Below are positions 49,101-56,905 of a stretch of DNA of 64,000 nucleotides, one piece after another. Origin of the DNA: Lagopus muta (lineage: Eukaryota; Chordata; Aves; Galliformes; Phasianidae); the NCBI RefSeq assembly GCF_023343835.1, contig NC_064435.1, positions 58,301,634 to 58,365,633 on the forward strand, written 5' to 3'. The notes beneath the pieces are model-generated. The model was not told where the DNA came from, searched no databases, and saw nothing but the letters and a program-made list of their open reading frames with translations. Numbering within the stretch: the first letter of the stretch is position 1; every line of letters begins with the position of its first letter. The position numbers were made by a program, and so were the translations under genes.

Positions 49101-51716
49101 AGTCGTACAGGACTCCCTGCAACAGAGAAGATGAAACTGTAATTTATTTTGAAACACAACAGTGCCAGAGCACTGTGAGACAATAATATTTATCAGCGAA
49201 TAGAAATCGAAACCAAGACGAGAGCTGGAAGGGACGAAGATCATGCATTCACATGCCCAGTTTCCCACTCCCAGCCCATGCCTGTTCCAGTACCTCTGGA
49301 TGGGTACTGTGCTTCTCTGAACAATCACAAGTATGACACGTACCAGGCGTGAGTTTCTTCTCATGTCTTTTAACTGAGCAGTCAGCTTGTCCAGCTCTGT
49401 CTGGTGCACTTCCAGATACTCGCTGTAAACACAAACCAGAGAAGGGAGGCATGAGCTCTGCAGCGTGTCACGGAGCTGCTTCCTAAGCACTATACAAGGA
49501 AATCTCTGCAACAAACAGCCTTCCTCAAAAAGTTGATCTGTATTGATCTGTTCTAAAAACAGTTTCCCCGCTGCCTTTTTGAGAATAATTAGAAGCCATT
49601 TGTTTAGGCAGCCCAGTGTTTTCCTGATGTTAAACAACCACCTTCAAGTAAGCTATCTTCTGCTTAGTTTACAGGCTGGTGCTTTCCAATTGCTGCTATC
49701 GTGTCTGGTTGGTAAAAGCCCTTATCATCAGAAGCGTTATCTTAAGGACTATACGTGCTTCTGATATGACTCCAGGAAACCTGGAGGGGGAAAAAAGAAA
49801 AATCTACTGTTGAAATCCCTGTCCTTGGGACTTTTTCAAGCAAACAGAATTGGAATTCTGGACTGATTTTTTCCTGCACATTTCCAATCTTAAGTTTGCT
49901 CCAACAGGTACATTCTTCTATCATTAAGGATCTTTGCTTCTGTGCAATGTCTTTCTATGTGCTAAAATGTCCCAGAAGACTTCAGTCAACAAGCACAAGA
50001 ACGGCTCTTACTCCAGGCCATTCTTCAAGGCCCTGTAGACCTCTTCCATTCTTTTGGGCTGGGGCTCCTTGGGGGTGGTGCTGTTCTTGTGGCCCAAATT
50101 ATGCATTTTCTTCACCTTTGCTTGGGGCTTCTTGAGCGCAGAGGAATTTTCAATAAAAGAATTACACCTGCAAAGTGAACATAAAAGAGGAGAAAATCCC
50201 TATAAATCATAACAATCTCAAAGAAGCGTAACTTAAAGAGATCTTCCTGATCTTATCTGTGCTAGAGAAATGGTTCTGCTTACATGCCTGCTGCTTAAAG
50301 GGCTGTGTTTGTTTACAGGTTGAGAAGTCTGAGCATTCTGGGATGTGTGCCATCAGCTTTTGATGTGCCAGTTGCCTCTCCCAGATATGAAGTCCCAGGC
50401 TCATCAGGCATTTCTCTGTCTTATCCTGTGCCTGTCCTGCCTCCTGCTGCTTAGATTCAGCCATGAAAGGGCTAAGAGCAAAGGGGTGCCTAGATAATTT
50501 CAGGTGTAAAATCTGGAGGTTCCTAAGACTTGGGACTGGTCACGTGTGTGTCTGGAGTCCTGATGGCAGCTGCAGCTCCTCACAGGGAGCGGAGGGCAGC
50601 ACTGAGCTCTGCTCTGTGTGACAGCGACAGGGATGGCATGGAGCTGCGTCAGGGGAGGGCAGCTGGGGGTCAGGGAAAGGGGCTGCACCACAGGGCGGTG
50701 GGCATGGAACGGGCTGCCAGAGTTCAAGACAACATTCTCAGACATAGGATTTGAATTTTGGGTGGTCCTGTGTGGAGCAGGAGTTGAACTCAGTGTTCCC
50801 TGTGGGTCCTTTCCAACTCGAGCTATTGTATGATTCTCTATCATACTGCTGGTGGACCACAAATGGAGGACAGCTGTGCTGCTTGTAGGTGGCTCTTTGG
50901 CTCCCCTCCTGCAGGTCAGCATCTAACCCTACTGCTGGCAACTGGGAGGTGACCTCCTCACCATGTGGCTCCTCCCTGACTGTTAACTGCTGATCTGGAG
51001 CTTGGTGGGGTTCATGCAAGTTGAAACTAATTGGAAAGCAGCTCTGGAGGCATCTGGCTGACCCAGTAAAGTGTGTGGCTCAAAGCCTGAGGTCCTGTCT
51101 AGCTAAAAGGACCACGCAGGGAAAGGCTCTGCACCAGGATCTGCTTCCAGCAGGACGCTGAAGCAGCTCTGCAAAAACAGACAAAAAAATGGGGCTGCTT
51201 TGACTTCACAGCAGCAATGAGAAAACTGACTTTTAGGTAGCAGCAGTGTGAAGCTGGGGGCGGTGGAAAGCTTATCATAGTTCTGTGCATTTTACTTGTG
51301 AAAAGATTGCTGCATAAGTTAGGAAATTAAAATCATTCTCTGAAATGTTCTCACAACTCTGAGAAATGTGAGGAAGCCTTGCATTAAGGGTGGAGGGGAA
51401 GTACTTGGTAGTTAAGATGCAGGGTAACAGCTTAATGACATGGCCAATATATAAGGAGATTTTAGCCTAGAAAACTTATTCCTGCAAGCTGGGGAGAAGG
51501 AAGCTCTCCGTCACCTCTTTTCTGCCTTCTAAGCCCCCAGTCCCTTTAGCACCTGACTGTGAAAGCCACTTAAAGAACATGGTACTTGCCTGGAGCGTCT
51601 CTCTTGCAGACCGCTGAAGCCAGCAAAGGACTGGCTCCTGATAATCCCATTAGGACCTCCTGGAGAGAATGAATGTGATCCTATTGACATGATTTCCGGA
51701 AGCCGGGAGGATATTC
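22600..51716 (-). CDS. RIPOR2: RIPOR2 (FAM65B), RHO-interacting cell polarization regulator 2
   Basis: Twenty-two minus-strand coding exons (listed separately) join with matching phases into 1,067 residues from the Met at 51690-51688; human RIPOR2 is about 1,068. Eight in-frame codons precede that Met, so a longer N-terminus from an upstream exon exists too. Known role: binds RHOA-type GTPases and restrains their activation in neutrophil polarity, T-cell quiescence, myoblast fusion and stereocilia of hair cells (human DFNB104/DFNA21 gene). Layout seen: Ser-rich N-terminus with RSQSF (18-22); conserved RIPOR N-terminal helical region about 35-360 with the coiled-coil block [14 protein letters not shown] (139-152); disordered Ser/Pro/acidic middle about 360-740; helical HEAT/armadillo-like C-terminus about 745-1045. 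The largest exon (690 bases) encodes the fast-evolving middle. Confidence 0.97.
24112..24202 (-). CDS. RIPOR2: RIPOR2 coding exon 21
   Basis: Acceptor TCTATTTTCCAG, donor GTGAGTTG. Encodes [19 protein letters not shown] to ASETLLSL plus the first base of Gly; last helical repeat. Confidence 0.96.
24966..25049 (-). CDS. RIPOR2: RIPOR2 coding exon 20
   Basis: Acceptor TTTCTCCAG, donor GTAAGAGA. 28 codons, [18 protein letters not shown] then [10 protein letters not shown]; a classic HEAT-type helix pair. Confidence 0.96.
25651..25853 (-). CDS. RIPOR2: RIPOR2 coding exon 19
   Basis: Acceptor CACTTCTAG, donor GTAAGTGG. 67 codons after a split Ala: [49 protein letters not shown] to KHFREK; armadillo-like repeats. 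Confidence 0.96.
26055..26250 (+). repeat. Non-CR1 interspersed repeat, copy 1
   Basis: Shares successive blocks with the copy at 43195-43400 in opposite orientation: CAGCCTGAAC, GATTGA.CACCTGAGG, GAGTCAG, GGAGCACA.GTGAAGGCAA, GGAGCCTGGCT.CACCTCTC, CATTTAAG and GAAGGATCTCTTT. The core GTGAAGGCAATTCA..TGTG is a near-palindrome. The family is not identified; a short DNA transposon or an LTR fragment of a galliform element are both possible. It lies in a RIPOR2 intron. Confidence 0.75.
26592..26660 (+). repeat. CR1 3' tail fragment
   Basis: GGAACTCAATGATCTTTGAGG, then TCTTCTAACCTAAGCCATTCTGTG, is the sense 3' end of CR1. Only about 70 bases are recognisable. Confidence 0.65.
27142..27300 (-). 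CDS. RIPOR2: RIPOR2 coding exon 18
   Basis: Acceptor TCCCTGCAG, donor GTAGGGTA. Encodes [32 protein letters not shown] and [11 protein letters not shown]; helical repeat segment. Confidence 0.95.
27625..27672 (+). repeat. CR1 3' tail fragment
   Basis: GGTTGGACTAGGTGATCTTT followed by GTCTTTTCCAATCTTAATGG matches the sense CR1 3' end; the terminal ATTCTATG repeat is decayed. Confidence 0.65.
27984..28145 (-). CDS. RIPOR2: RIPOR2 coding exon 17
   Basis: Acceptor TCTCCTTCAG, donor GTACCTCC. Encodes [32 protein letters not shown] and PGLAET; ends in phase 1. Confidence 0.95.
28735..28832 (+). repeat. CR1 3' end fragment
   Basis: Reads GCAGGGGAACTGGACTAGAC, then CCCTTCTAACTCTAAGGATTCTATG, a typical CR1 3' end on the plus strand. 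Confidence 0.75.
28991..29126 (-). CDS. RIPOR2: RIPOR2 coding exon 16
   Basis: Acceptor CTCCATTAG, donor GTAAGAG. 45 codons, [19 protein letters not shown] to [10 protein letters not shown], plus the first base of a split Ala. Confidence 0.95.
29736..29904 (-). CDS. RIPOR2: RIPOR2 coding exon 15
   Basis: Acceptor CCTCTGTAG, donor GTACTGAG. Completes Ser, then [19 protein letters not shown] and [16 protein letters not shown], the start of the C-terminal helical repeats. Confidence 0.96.
31121..31155. repeat. Poly(T) tract with one CTC interruption
   Basis: A 35-base T-rich run in a RIPOR2 intron. On the transcribed strand it is poly(A). No retroposed body is recognised beside it. Confidence 0.9.
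31678..31862 (-). CDS. RIPOR2: RIPOR2 coding exon 14
   Basis: Acceptor TGCTTTTGCAG, donor GTAAGTTT. Encodes [20 protein letters not shown], then acidic [10 protein letters not shown] and [14 protein letters not shown]; ends AG of a split Ser. Confidence 0.96.
31863..34369 (-). other. RIPOR2 intron 13 with paired AATAAA
   Basis: A 2.5-kb intron without recognised repeats. On the minus strand it carries AATAAA at 31983-31978 and 31964-31959, both followed by ATG-containing AT-rich sequence, about 100 bases before the next exon. Reading through the exon 13 donor ends at a stop near 34328, so an intronically polyadenylated short isoform is conceivable. Confidence 0.5.
34370..35059 (-). CDS. RIPOR2: RIPOR2 large exon 13 (disordered middle)
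   Basis: Acceptor TCTCTTTTCAG, donor GTGAGTAC. 230 codons in phase 0, from [11 protein letters not shown] to [10 protein letters not shown]. The first 140 residues are Ser/Pro/Thr-rich and diverged from mammals; the last 90 ([38 protein letters not shown]) are well conserved. Reading through the donor adds 13 codons before a stop at 34328. Confidence 0.96.
36677..36823 (-). CDS. RIPOR2: RIPOR2 coding exon 12
   Basis: The acceptor is ACTGTTGAAG (an unusual AAG), donor GTGAGTCC. 49 codons, [15 protein letters not shown] to SPKAGLELY. It contains RSRSFSDLP, which echoes RSQSF in exon 1 and may be a second 14-3-3-type phosphosite. Confidence 0.93.
37356..37485 (-). CDS. RIPOR2: RIPOR2 coding exon 11
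   Basis: Acceptor GTGCTTGCAG, donor GTAAGCC. Completes Tyr, then [18 protein letters not shown] and [18 protein letters not shown]; end of the ordered N-terminal domain. Confidence 0.96.
37506..37527. repeat. (AAAAT)n microsatellite
   Basis: About four AAAAT units immediately upstream of the RIPOR2 exon 11 acceptor region (minus strand). Confidence 0.85.
38225..38373 (-). CDS. RIPOR2: RIPOR2 coding exon 10
   Basis: Acceptor TTCTCTTGTAG, donor GTAAGTAG. Encodes [31 protein letters not shown] and [12 protein letters not shown], then TA of a split Tyr; continues the C2-like fold. Confidence 0.96.
39711..39836 (-). CDS. RIPOR2: RIPOR2 coding exon 9
   Basis: Acceptor TTCTTTTTCAG, donor GTATGCAT. 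42 codons, [18 protein letters not shown] to LIVGLISIK; beta-rich, C2-like segment conserved across RIPOR proteins. Confidence 0.97.
40854..40897 (-). CDS. RIPOR2: RIPOR2 coding exon 8 (44 nt)
   Basis: Acceptor TCTCCCCAG, donor GTATGTAG. Completes the split Gly and encodes [14 protein letters not shown]. Confidence 0.96.
42514..42712 (-). repeat. CR1 LINE fragment (3' end)
   Basis: Begins TCATAGAATCATTAAGGTTG, then GAAAAGACCACTAAGATCG, CTAGTCCAACTGTC and, further on, AATATCCAACCTGAACCTCC. Antisense CR1 in RIPOR2 intron 8 region; 5'-truncated. Confidence 0.92.
43195..43400 (-). repeat. Non-CR1 interspersed repeat, copy 2
   Basis: Reverse-orientation partner of the copy at 26055-26250, with about the same span. 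Its core CACAGGTGAAGGCAATTC plus ACCTGTG forms a clear hairpin (CACAGGTGAA / TTCACCTGTG). It lies in RIPOR2 intron 7. No coding frame is present in either copy. Confidence 0.75.
44450..44513 (-). CDS. RIPOR2: RIPOR2 coding exon 7
   Basis: Acceptor CCTTAACAG, donor GTAATTAC. Encodes [21 protein letters not shown] and the first base of a split Gly. Confidence 0.96.
45391..45540 (-). CDS. RIPOR2: RIPOR2 coding exon 6
   Basis: Acceptor TTTGCTCTAG, donor GTATGTC. 50 codons from [14 protein letters not shown] to [10 protein letters not shown], phase 0; core of the RIPOR N-terminal helical domain. Confidence 0.97.
46731..46766. repeat. Poly(T) tract
   Basis: Long T run with isolated C in RIPOR2 intron 6 (minus-strand numbering from the window's first exon). 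Simple repeat. Confidence 0.9.
48050..48103 (-). CDS. RIPOR2: RIPOR2 coding exon 5
   Basis: Acceptor TTTCCCCCAG, donor GTAACAAG. 18 codons, [18 protein letters not shown], phase 0 both ends; basic amphipathic helix. Confidence 0.96.
48646..48662. repeat. Poly(C) tract, 17 bases
   Basis: An unbroken run of C after TTGTT in a RIPOR2 intron; on the transcribed strand it is G17. Homopolymer length here may be affected by sequencing. Confidence 0.9.
49093..49116 (-). CDS. RIPOR2: RIPOR2 24-nt microexon
   Basis: Acceptor TCTGTTGCAG, donor GTATGTT; encodes only GVLYDLDK in phase 0. Without it the flanking exons still join in frame, so skipping would remove eight residues from the conserved helical region. 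Confidence 0.96.
49344..49422 (-). CDS. RIPOR2: RIPOR2 coding exon 3
   Basis: Acceptor TGTTTACAG, donor GTACGTG. 26 codons after the split Asp: [16 protein letters not shown] to RRNSRL, a strongly helical segment nearly identical to mammals. Confidence 0.96.
50012..50167 (-). CDS. RIPOR2: RIPOR2 coding exon 2
   Basis: Acceptor TTTGCAG, donor GTAAGAG. Encodes [15 protein letters not shown], a basic KKMHNLGHK region and [13 protein letters not shown]; ends in GA of a split Asp codon. Confidence 0.95.
50690..50838 (+). repeat. CR1 LINE fragment (3' end)
   Basis: GGAACGGGCTGCCAGAGTTC, GGTCCTTTCCAACTCGAGC and terminal TATTGTATGATTCT identify a plus-strand CR1 3' fragment in the intron carrying the GC donor. 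Confidence 0.85.
51590..51716 (-). CDS. RIPOR2: RIPOR2 coding exon 1 in window (start Met, GC donor)
   Basis: Acceptor TTGTTTTTCAG, enters phase 1, reads (G)ISSRLPEI then [15 protein letters not shown] and [16 protein letters not shown]. The Met aligns with the start of the canonical human isoform. The donor is GCAAGT, not GT: exon end CGCTCCAG joins the next exon G-TGT to give RRSRCNS, exactly the family sequence. Two Ser-Phe motifs (SHSFSP, RSQSF) are likely phosphorylation or 14-3-3 sites. Confidence 0.93.
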
Positions 51717-53647
51717 CTGAAAAACAACAGAAAGAAGGTCAGGGATCGGGGTGGGCAGGAGATGTGCTGTGAAGCAGGGGCATCAGAAAGGAGAAAAGGC
51801 AACCCAACCCTAGGAGGGGCTGCGAGCTAGGGCATGAACACAACCCCCAGCTCCAGTCTGCTGAGATCTGTTGCTTGGTTTGCAGAATAAATTACAAGAG
51901 TGGACTATGAAAACCATGTTGCGGCTGCAATGAGGATCTGGGTGTGGGGCTGGAAACCAGCTGCTGCGATGTGCTAATCTCAGCAGTGGCCCCAATTCAT
52001 GCCATGCCTGGCATGCTTCTCCCCCAGTTCCAGTGTCAACATCTGCCACACCAGAAGTGCTACCTTTTGAGTGCCACGCTACGATGAGGTGGTCAGTGAA
52101 CTAAGAAGAAGGACCCTGTTGCACCCCTGTCTCACAGGACCCGTCCATTCACCACTGCCTTCCTTCCAGGGCTGCTAACACCACTGCTTTGGGAAACACA
52201 TGGAGAAACTAAGACAGCTTAAAATAACCTGACAAAAAAAATGAACAAAAATATTATTTTCCCATTTATTTTAAAAGCAGAACCTGGCACACCTCATACC
52301 CTCAGTTCATTTCACCCTGCATCTGCTCCACAGCTGTGGATGAGTCTGGGGCTGAGACAGGGCTGCAGCAGGACTCCAGGCGTTAGTGCTGGAGCTGCCT
52401 GCAGGCAACAGAGTTGATGCTTTGCGACACTGCAGCCTATGGGACTCAGTGGGTAAATTTAAAGCAGCCTCTCATCCCCACAAGTGAATAGTCCATAGCT
52501 GAGTGCCTGAAAGGGAGCCACGTGTGAGGACCACAGATTTGCAGCCTGAGCCTTCACAACCAAACGTATTTATTGCAGATAAGGAGCAGAGTTACGCAGT
52601 GCCTCCACGGCAAACACTCACTGGAAAAAGCAAATATGTGGGGAAACGTCGTGCACAGTCCAGTTCTGTTTGATTTGTAATGCTAGGCTGGACAAATACT
52701 CCCTGAGGTGGCATTCACCACTGTAGAGAGCTGCTACTTTTCTCTGGAGATGATTGTATTGCCCAAGAAGAGCTGCTTTGTCAGGAATATTTCTATAAGA
52801 GCTCTGCCAAAAATATTTCTTCCAGCCTCAGAATTGTCAGCGCTATTAGCGATGTGAAATTTTCTCCGTTACACAACCCAAACAGCATCAGTCTCCTGAT
52901 TCTGGAAGTGAGAACTGATCAGTACCCTGTAACTGGGCAACCCTCACAGATGCAGCCTTGGCTTTGTGATAGGTGTGCTTAAGCCAAATTTTCTCCACTG
53001 CTGTGACCAGCAGGTAGCTGTGATCTACCTGGAAAGGTTTCTGTCTCCATGCAGCCTCATGTCTGGGCAAGAACAACCACTGAGGTCTCTCTCAAGCCAG
53101 CTATGCCAACCAAAGCCTTCCTGAACAATCCCCAGGCACATCTAGGGAATTAGCATGGGCTAGAAGCTATTCCAGCTACTCTAGCACGCAGCTTGGATGT
53201 GGCCAGGCCCCATTTTTGGGAGACTTTTATAGCTGGAGACCATTCCAATTCATCTGGCCTTGTGCCTGGAGCACAGGAGCAGGAGTGACGGGTTTATGGC
53301 AGAGCTCCACAGGAGCATCTGCAGATGTGAGCCCTGGCTGCCAGTTGTCCAGCTCCCAGCCACCACTTCCCACCCCTGCTGTCTCCCAAAAGCAGTGCTG
53401 GTACCTGCTAGGATCAACTTTGGGATACGGAATTGTCTTCAGCAGACCAGTGCCATAACCTGGAAGCAAAACCTTGCACACTGTTCATCTAACAGTGTGT
53501 TTGTTGTATTCATTATGTTCACTACGCAATTATGATCATGCTGCGAAAACCCATCTGAGAACCAGACCAAACCCCTCTGAGAAGAGCAGCAAGCTTTGAG
53601 GGTGTCCAGCAGGATGGATAGAACAGCGTGGCCAGCATCTGGTGACA
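51717..53647. other. Presumed RIPOR2 5' intron, no exon recognised
   Basis: The acceptor of the exon ending at 51716 is strong and enters mid-codon, so at least one more exon lies to the right. From here to the right edge I could not identify it. This part has no clear repeat; frames are short and unremarkable. Confidence 0.5.
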
Positions 53648-53805
53648 TCACAGAATCACAGAATGGCCAGGGTTGGAAGGGACCTCAAGCATTATGAATC
53701 TCCAACCCCCCTGCCACATTCATGGACATCAACCTCCCCATTCAATACTATACCAGGCTGCCCAGGGCCCCATCCAATCTGGCCTTGAATCCCTCCAGGG
53801 ACATG
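53648..53805 (-). repeat. CR1 LINE fragment (3' end)
   Basis: TCACAGAATCACAGAATGGC, GGTTGGAAGGGACCTCAAGC, then AACCCCCCTGCC and CCCATCCAATCTGGCCTTG: antisense CR1. Confidence 0.93.
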
Positions 53806-54734
53806 TGAGGGTGGAAGCTAAATCCCGCTGACAAAAAACATCAGCTCACAAACCCTCAGGAAACAAGAGGAACAAGAGCAAACCTGATACTGGGTGCTAG
53901 TCATGGCTATATTGGCCATAAAAACATAGTTATTTTGTTTTGGAGAAGCTTAAAAATGCAACAATCTTGAAAAAGAAATGTACTGATTTATTTATTTTAC
54001 TTATTTTGCTGAAGTTCTCAGGGGCTTTGCAGTGCTTTAGTAGTGAGGGCTTTGCTCACAGTACCAAAAGGAAATGTGGATGAAGTGCAATTGAAATGCA
54101 AACTGGAGACCTGCCTGGAACTACTTCTGCTTTGCTATTGCATAGAATGGTCAGAACTCAGAGCCCACATTGGCTCGTGCTCAATATATATATGTTCATC
54201 AGGTTAGAGTTTGCCTCTATCATACAAACACAATCTGCTGTTAAAATTTAACATTACATTGCCAACACCTCAGACGTTTCCAGCTGACCGCACACAGCTG
54301 CACTGACCCCCTCTGGAAGCAGCAGCCCCTTAGCCCAGATTTGCACAGGCACCACGTTCACAGTCATGGATTATTTATGACACTGACATCTAGCAAATAC
54401 CCTTTGGGTGATGAGTATTTACCATGCTGTGGGAAAACGCTTTGCTGAGGAGCAGTTATATTCCTGCTTACTATTAAACCATTCACAAGCTTACCACAGA
54501 GTTGAATAATACAGCTGTACTCTGATTGTATACATGCATGTAATCACTGGGGTAATTTCATTAAGTCTCAGTCCACAAGTACTCACCCAGATCTGTTATA
54601 GAACTGACCACCATCCCTACAGAAGCAGGGGGATTCTGGTGATGCTCCAATGTAGTGACCAAGTTTCTAATAGTTATCTGATACAAAGCTACCATCTTCT
54701 AGTTATAATATGCATTCTTCTCTCAATATTAAAG

Positions 54735-55238
54735 CATGGTGTGCTTTTGGGAGCTGCTGGAGAGAGTCCAGAAGAGGGACACAAAGATAATCAGAGGGCT
54801 GGAGCACCTCCCCTGCGAAGACAGGCTGAGGGAGTGGAGCTTGTTCAGCCTGGAGAAAAGAAGGCTGCGGGGTGACCTCATTGCAGCCTTTCAGTACCTA
54901 AAGGGAGCCTACTAACAGGAGGGGAGTCAACTCTTTGAAGGATAGACAATAGCAGAACAAGGGGAAATGGTTTCAAGTTGAAGGAGGGAAGATTTAGGTT
55001 GGATGTTCGGGGAGAAGTTCTTTACAGAGAGAGTGGTGAGGTGCTGGAACAGGCTGCCCAGAGAGGTTGTGGATGCCCTGTCCCTGGAGGTGTTTTAGGC
55101 CAGGTTGGATGGGGCCCTGGGCAGCCTGGTCTAGTGTTAAATGGGGAGCTCCTGTTGGTGGCCCTGCCTGTGGCAGGCGGTTGGAGCCTTATGATCCTTG
55201 AGGACCCTTCATACCCAAGCCATTCTATGATTTTATGA
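54735..55238 (+). repeat. CR1 LINE fragment, about 500 bases
   Basis: Best CR1 copy in the window: GGGAGCTGCTGGAGAGAGTC, GAAGACAGGCTGAGGGAGT, TTGTTCAGCCTGGAGAAAAG, GGTGACCTCATTGCAGCC, GGAACAGGCTGCCCAGAGAG, ending CATTCTATGATTTTATG. The longest frames inside it are interrupted relics of the element's ORF2 3' end and are not functional. Confidence 0.96.
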
Positions 55239-56683
55239 AAATGTGCATCTGAAATGGTATTAAAAGCTTTGGAGATTCAAGACTCTGCCCCAGCGGTGGA
55301 TCGAACCAGCAGAAATTGAAATCTTTTTTCATTATTTTAAAATCTCTACAGCTGATGAACCGCCAACGTTTCACTTAAAAAAAAAATCATCAGTCCGCTT
55401 CCTGCTAAGAGAAACATGTACTGTGTGTGTGTGAGCATAATTAATACAATTAGTATTGCCCATGCTAAGTGTGTGGCAGCTGAGTGATGAGTCTAGCAGC
55501 AATGCTGAGGGATAAGGTGAAATTGTATCAGTATTTTTTTCTGCCTGACTCAGTGACAGTGTGCAGTGGGGAATGGCAGATAATTGATGGTGCCTCTGTC
55601 CCCGGAGAAATAAAGCCCCATTGCTCTCATCTCTCCTAACAGCTAAAACAGCTGAGCCTGAGCTAATGAGAGAAGTGACTACTGAGCCCATCACTTCCAC
55701 AGGGCTGCCCTCTTTCAGTCACCCTCTGAATGGACTTGCACCTCCCGTAATGCCAACATATATTATAAACAGTGCAGGTTTCAAGCTAAGAGATGGGAAA
55801 TTCAGTTGGAAACATGTTTGCTAAATCAAGACTGACCTTTTTGTTTGCTTTCCCCCTCTAATTGACCTAGAGACCGCCAATAAATACATGTTGGTGGTGC
55901 GCCCATGGTTGATCCCACTCTCTCATAGCATCTGCAGTTATGGCTCTAGGTCCTGGGTTTGCTGTAGAATGTTAGGGAGCTGAAGCTGAGGGTTTGCAGC
56001 ACAGCAGCTTTGGGGATGCTTTTGGATTAAATATAATCCTTGATTAAAAGGGAATGTTGGGGGTAGATTCAAGGGCTGATCTGATCCTTGATAATCCTTT
56101 GTTCCTGTCTTATTTTTTTATGTGGCATGCGTCTCAAGGCCCTCTCTGGATCTGCAAAGATGTAATCCCCATAGTGAGATGTTTTGTCTGATGTTCCTTG
56201 TGCTGATCTGTGGTCTGAAGACTGTGCATTAAGATTTAGTGATGATTGCTTGGGGTAAGGTGAGAGGGTCCGCTAAACTGCTCTGAGCAGATTGTGGCAG
56301 CAGCCAAAGGGCTCAGCTGTGCATGCGAGGAACCCCTCTTAACCAAAAACCTGGCAACTGGATATGTCTAACAAATGAACCAGGAACTTACTGAATAATG
56401 AAAGAACATATTCATCTCTCATCTGTGTCAAGGATTATAGTGTGCTTATCAGAGTAGCTTGTTAACTTCAAAAGGTAAAATGCTTTATTGCAATAAAACC
56501 TCATTTAGTAATGTACACCTCCAAAAGAGTAAGTACAACAAGGGAAGAAACTGACTTTCCCCTACAAGTCATGGCCCCTGCACAGCAAGCCAATTCTTTC
56601 TGCTTTGCATGAACAAACCTGAAGAGCACAATTCAGTTCCGCACTCTGTCTCAGTCCAATTCCAAGCTCTTTCAGTGTACATT
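55239..56683. other. Presumed RIPOR2 5' intron, nothing certain
   Basis: Contains a short (TG)n at 55421-55433 and a balanced-composition patch at about 55560-55870 lacking repeats, which could be conserved non-coding sequence. No exon is supported. Confidence 0.4.
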
Positions 56684-56905
56684 CATAGAATCACAGAATC
56701 AGTAAGATTGGAAAAGACCAGTAAAACCATCTAGTCCAACCAGCCCACCATACCCACTGACCACCCTCAAAGCCACATCCACAAGTCCCTTGAACACCTT
56801 TCAGGGGTGGTGACTGCACCACCTCCCTTGGGCAGCCTGTGCCACTGCCTCACCACTCTATCTGAGAAGGAACTTTTCTTAATACGCAACCTGAACCTTC
56901 TGTGA
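56684..56905 (-). repeat. CR1 LINE fragment (3' end)
   Basis: TTCATAGAATCACAGAATCA, GATTGGAAAAGACCAGTAAA, CATCTAGTCCAACC and CTTAATACGCAACCTGAACC: antisense CR1, same subfamily style as the copy at 42514-42712. Confidence 0.92.

Noticed and set aside
54534-55238. Plus-strand frames of 86 and 113 codons
   Set aside because: They lie mostly within the 500-base CR1 fragment and reflect its decayed ORF2 end and 3' UTR.
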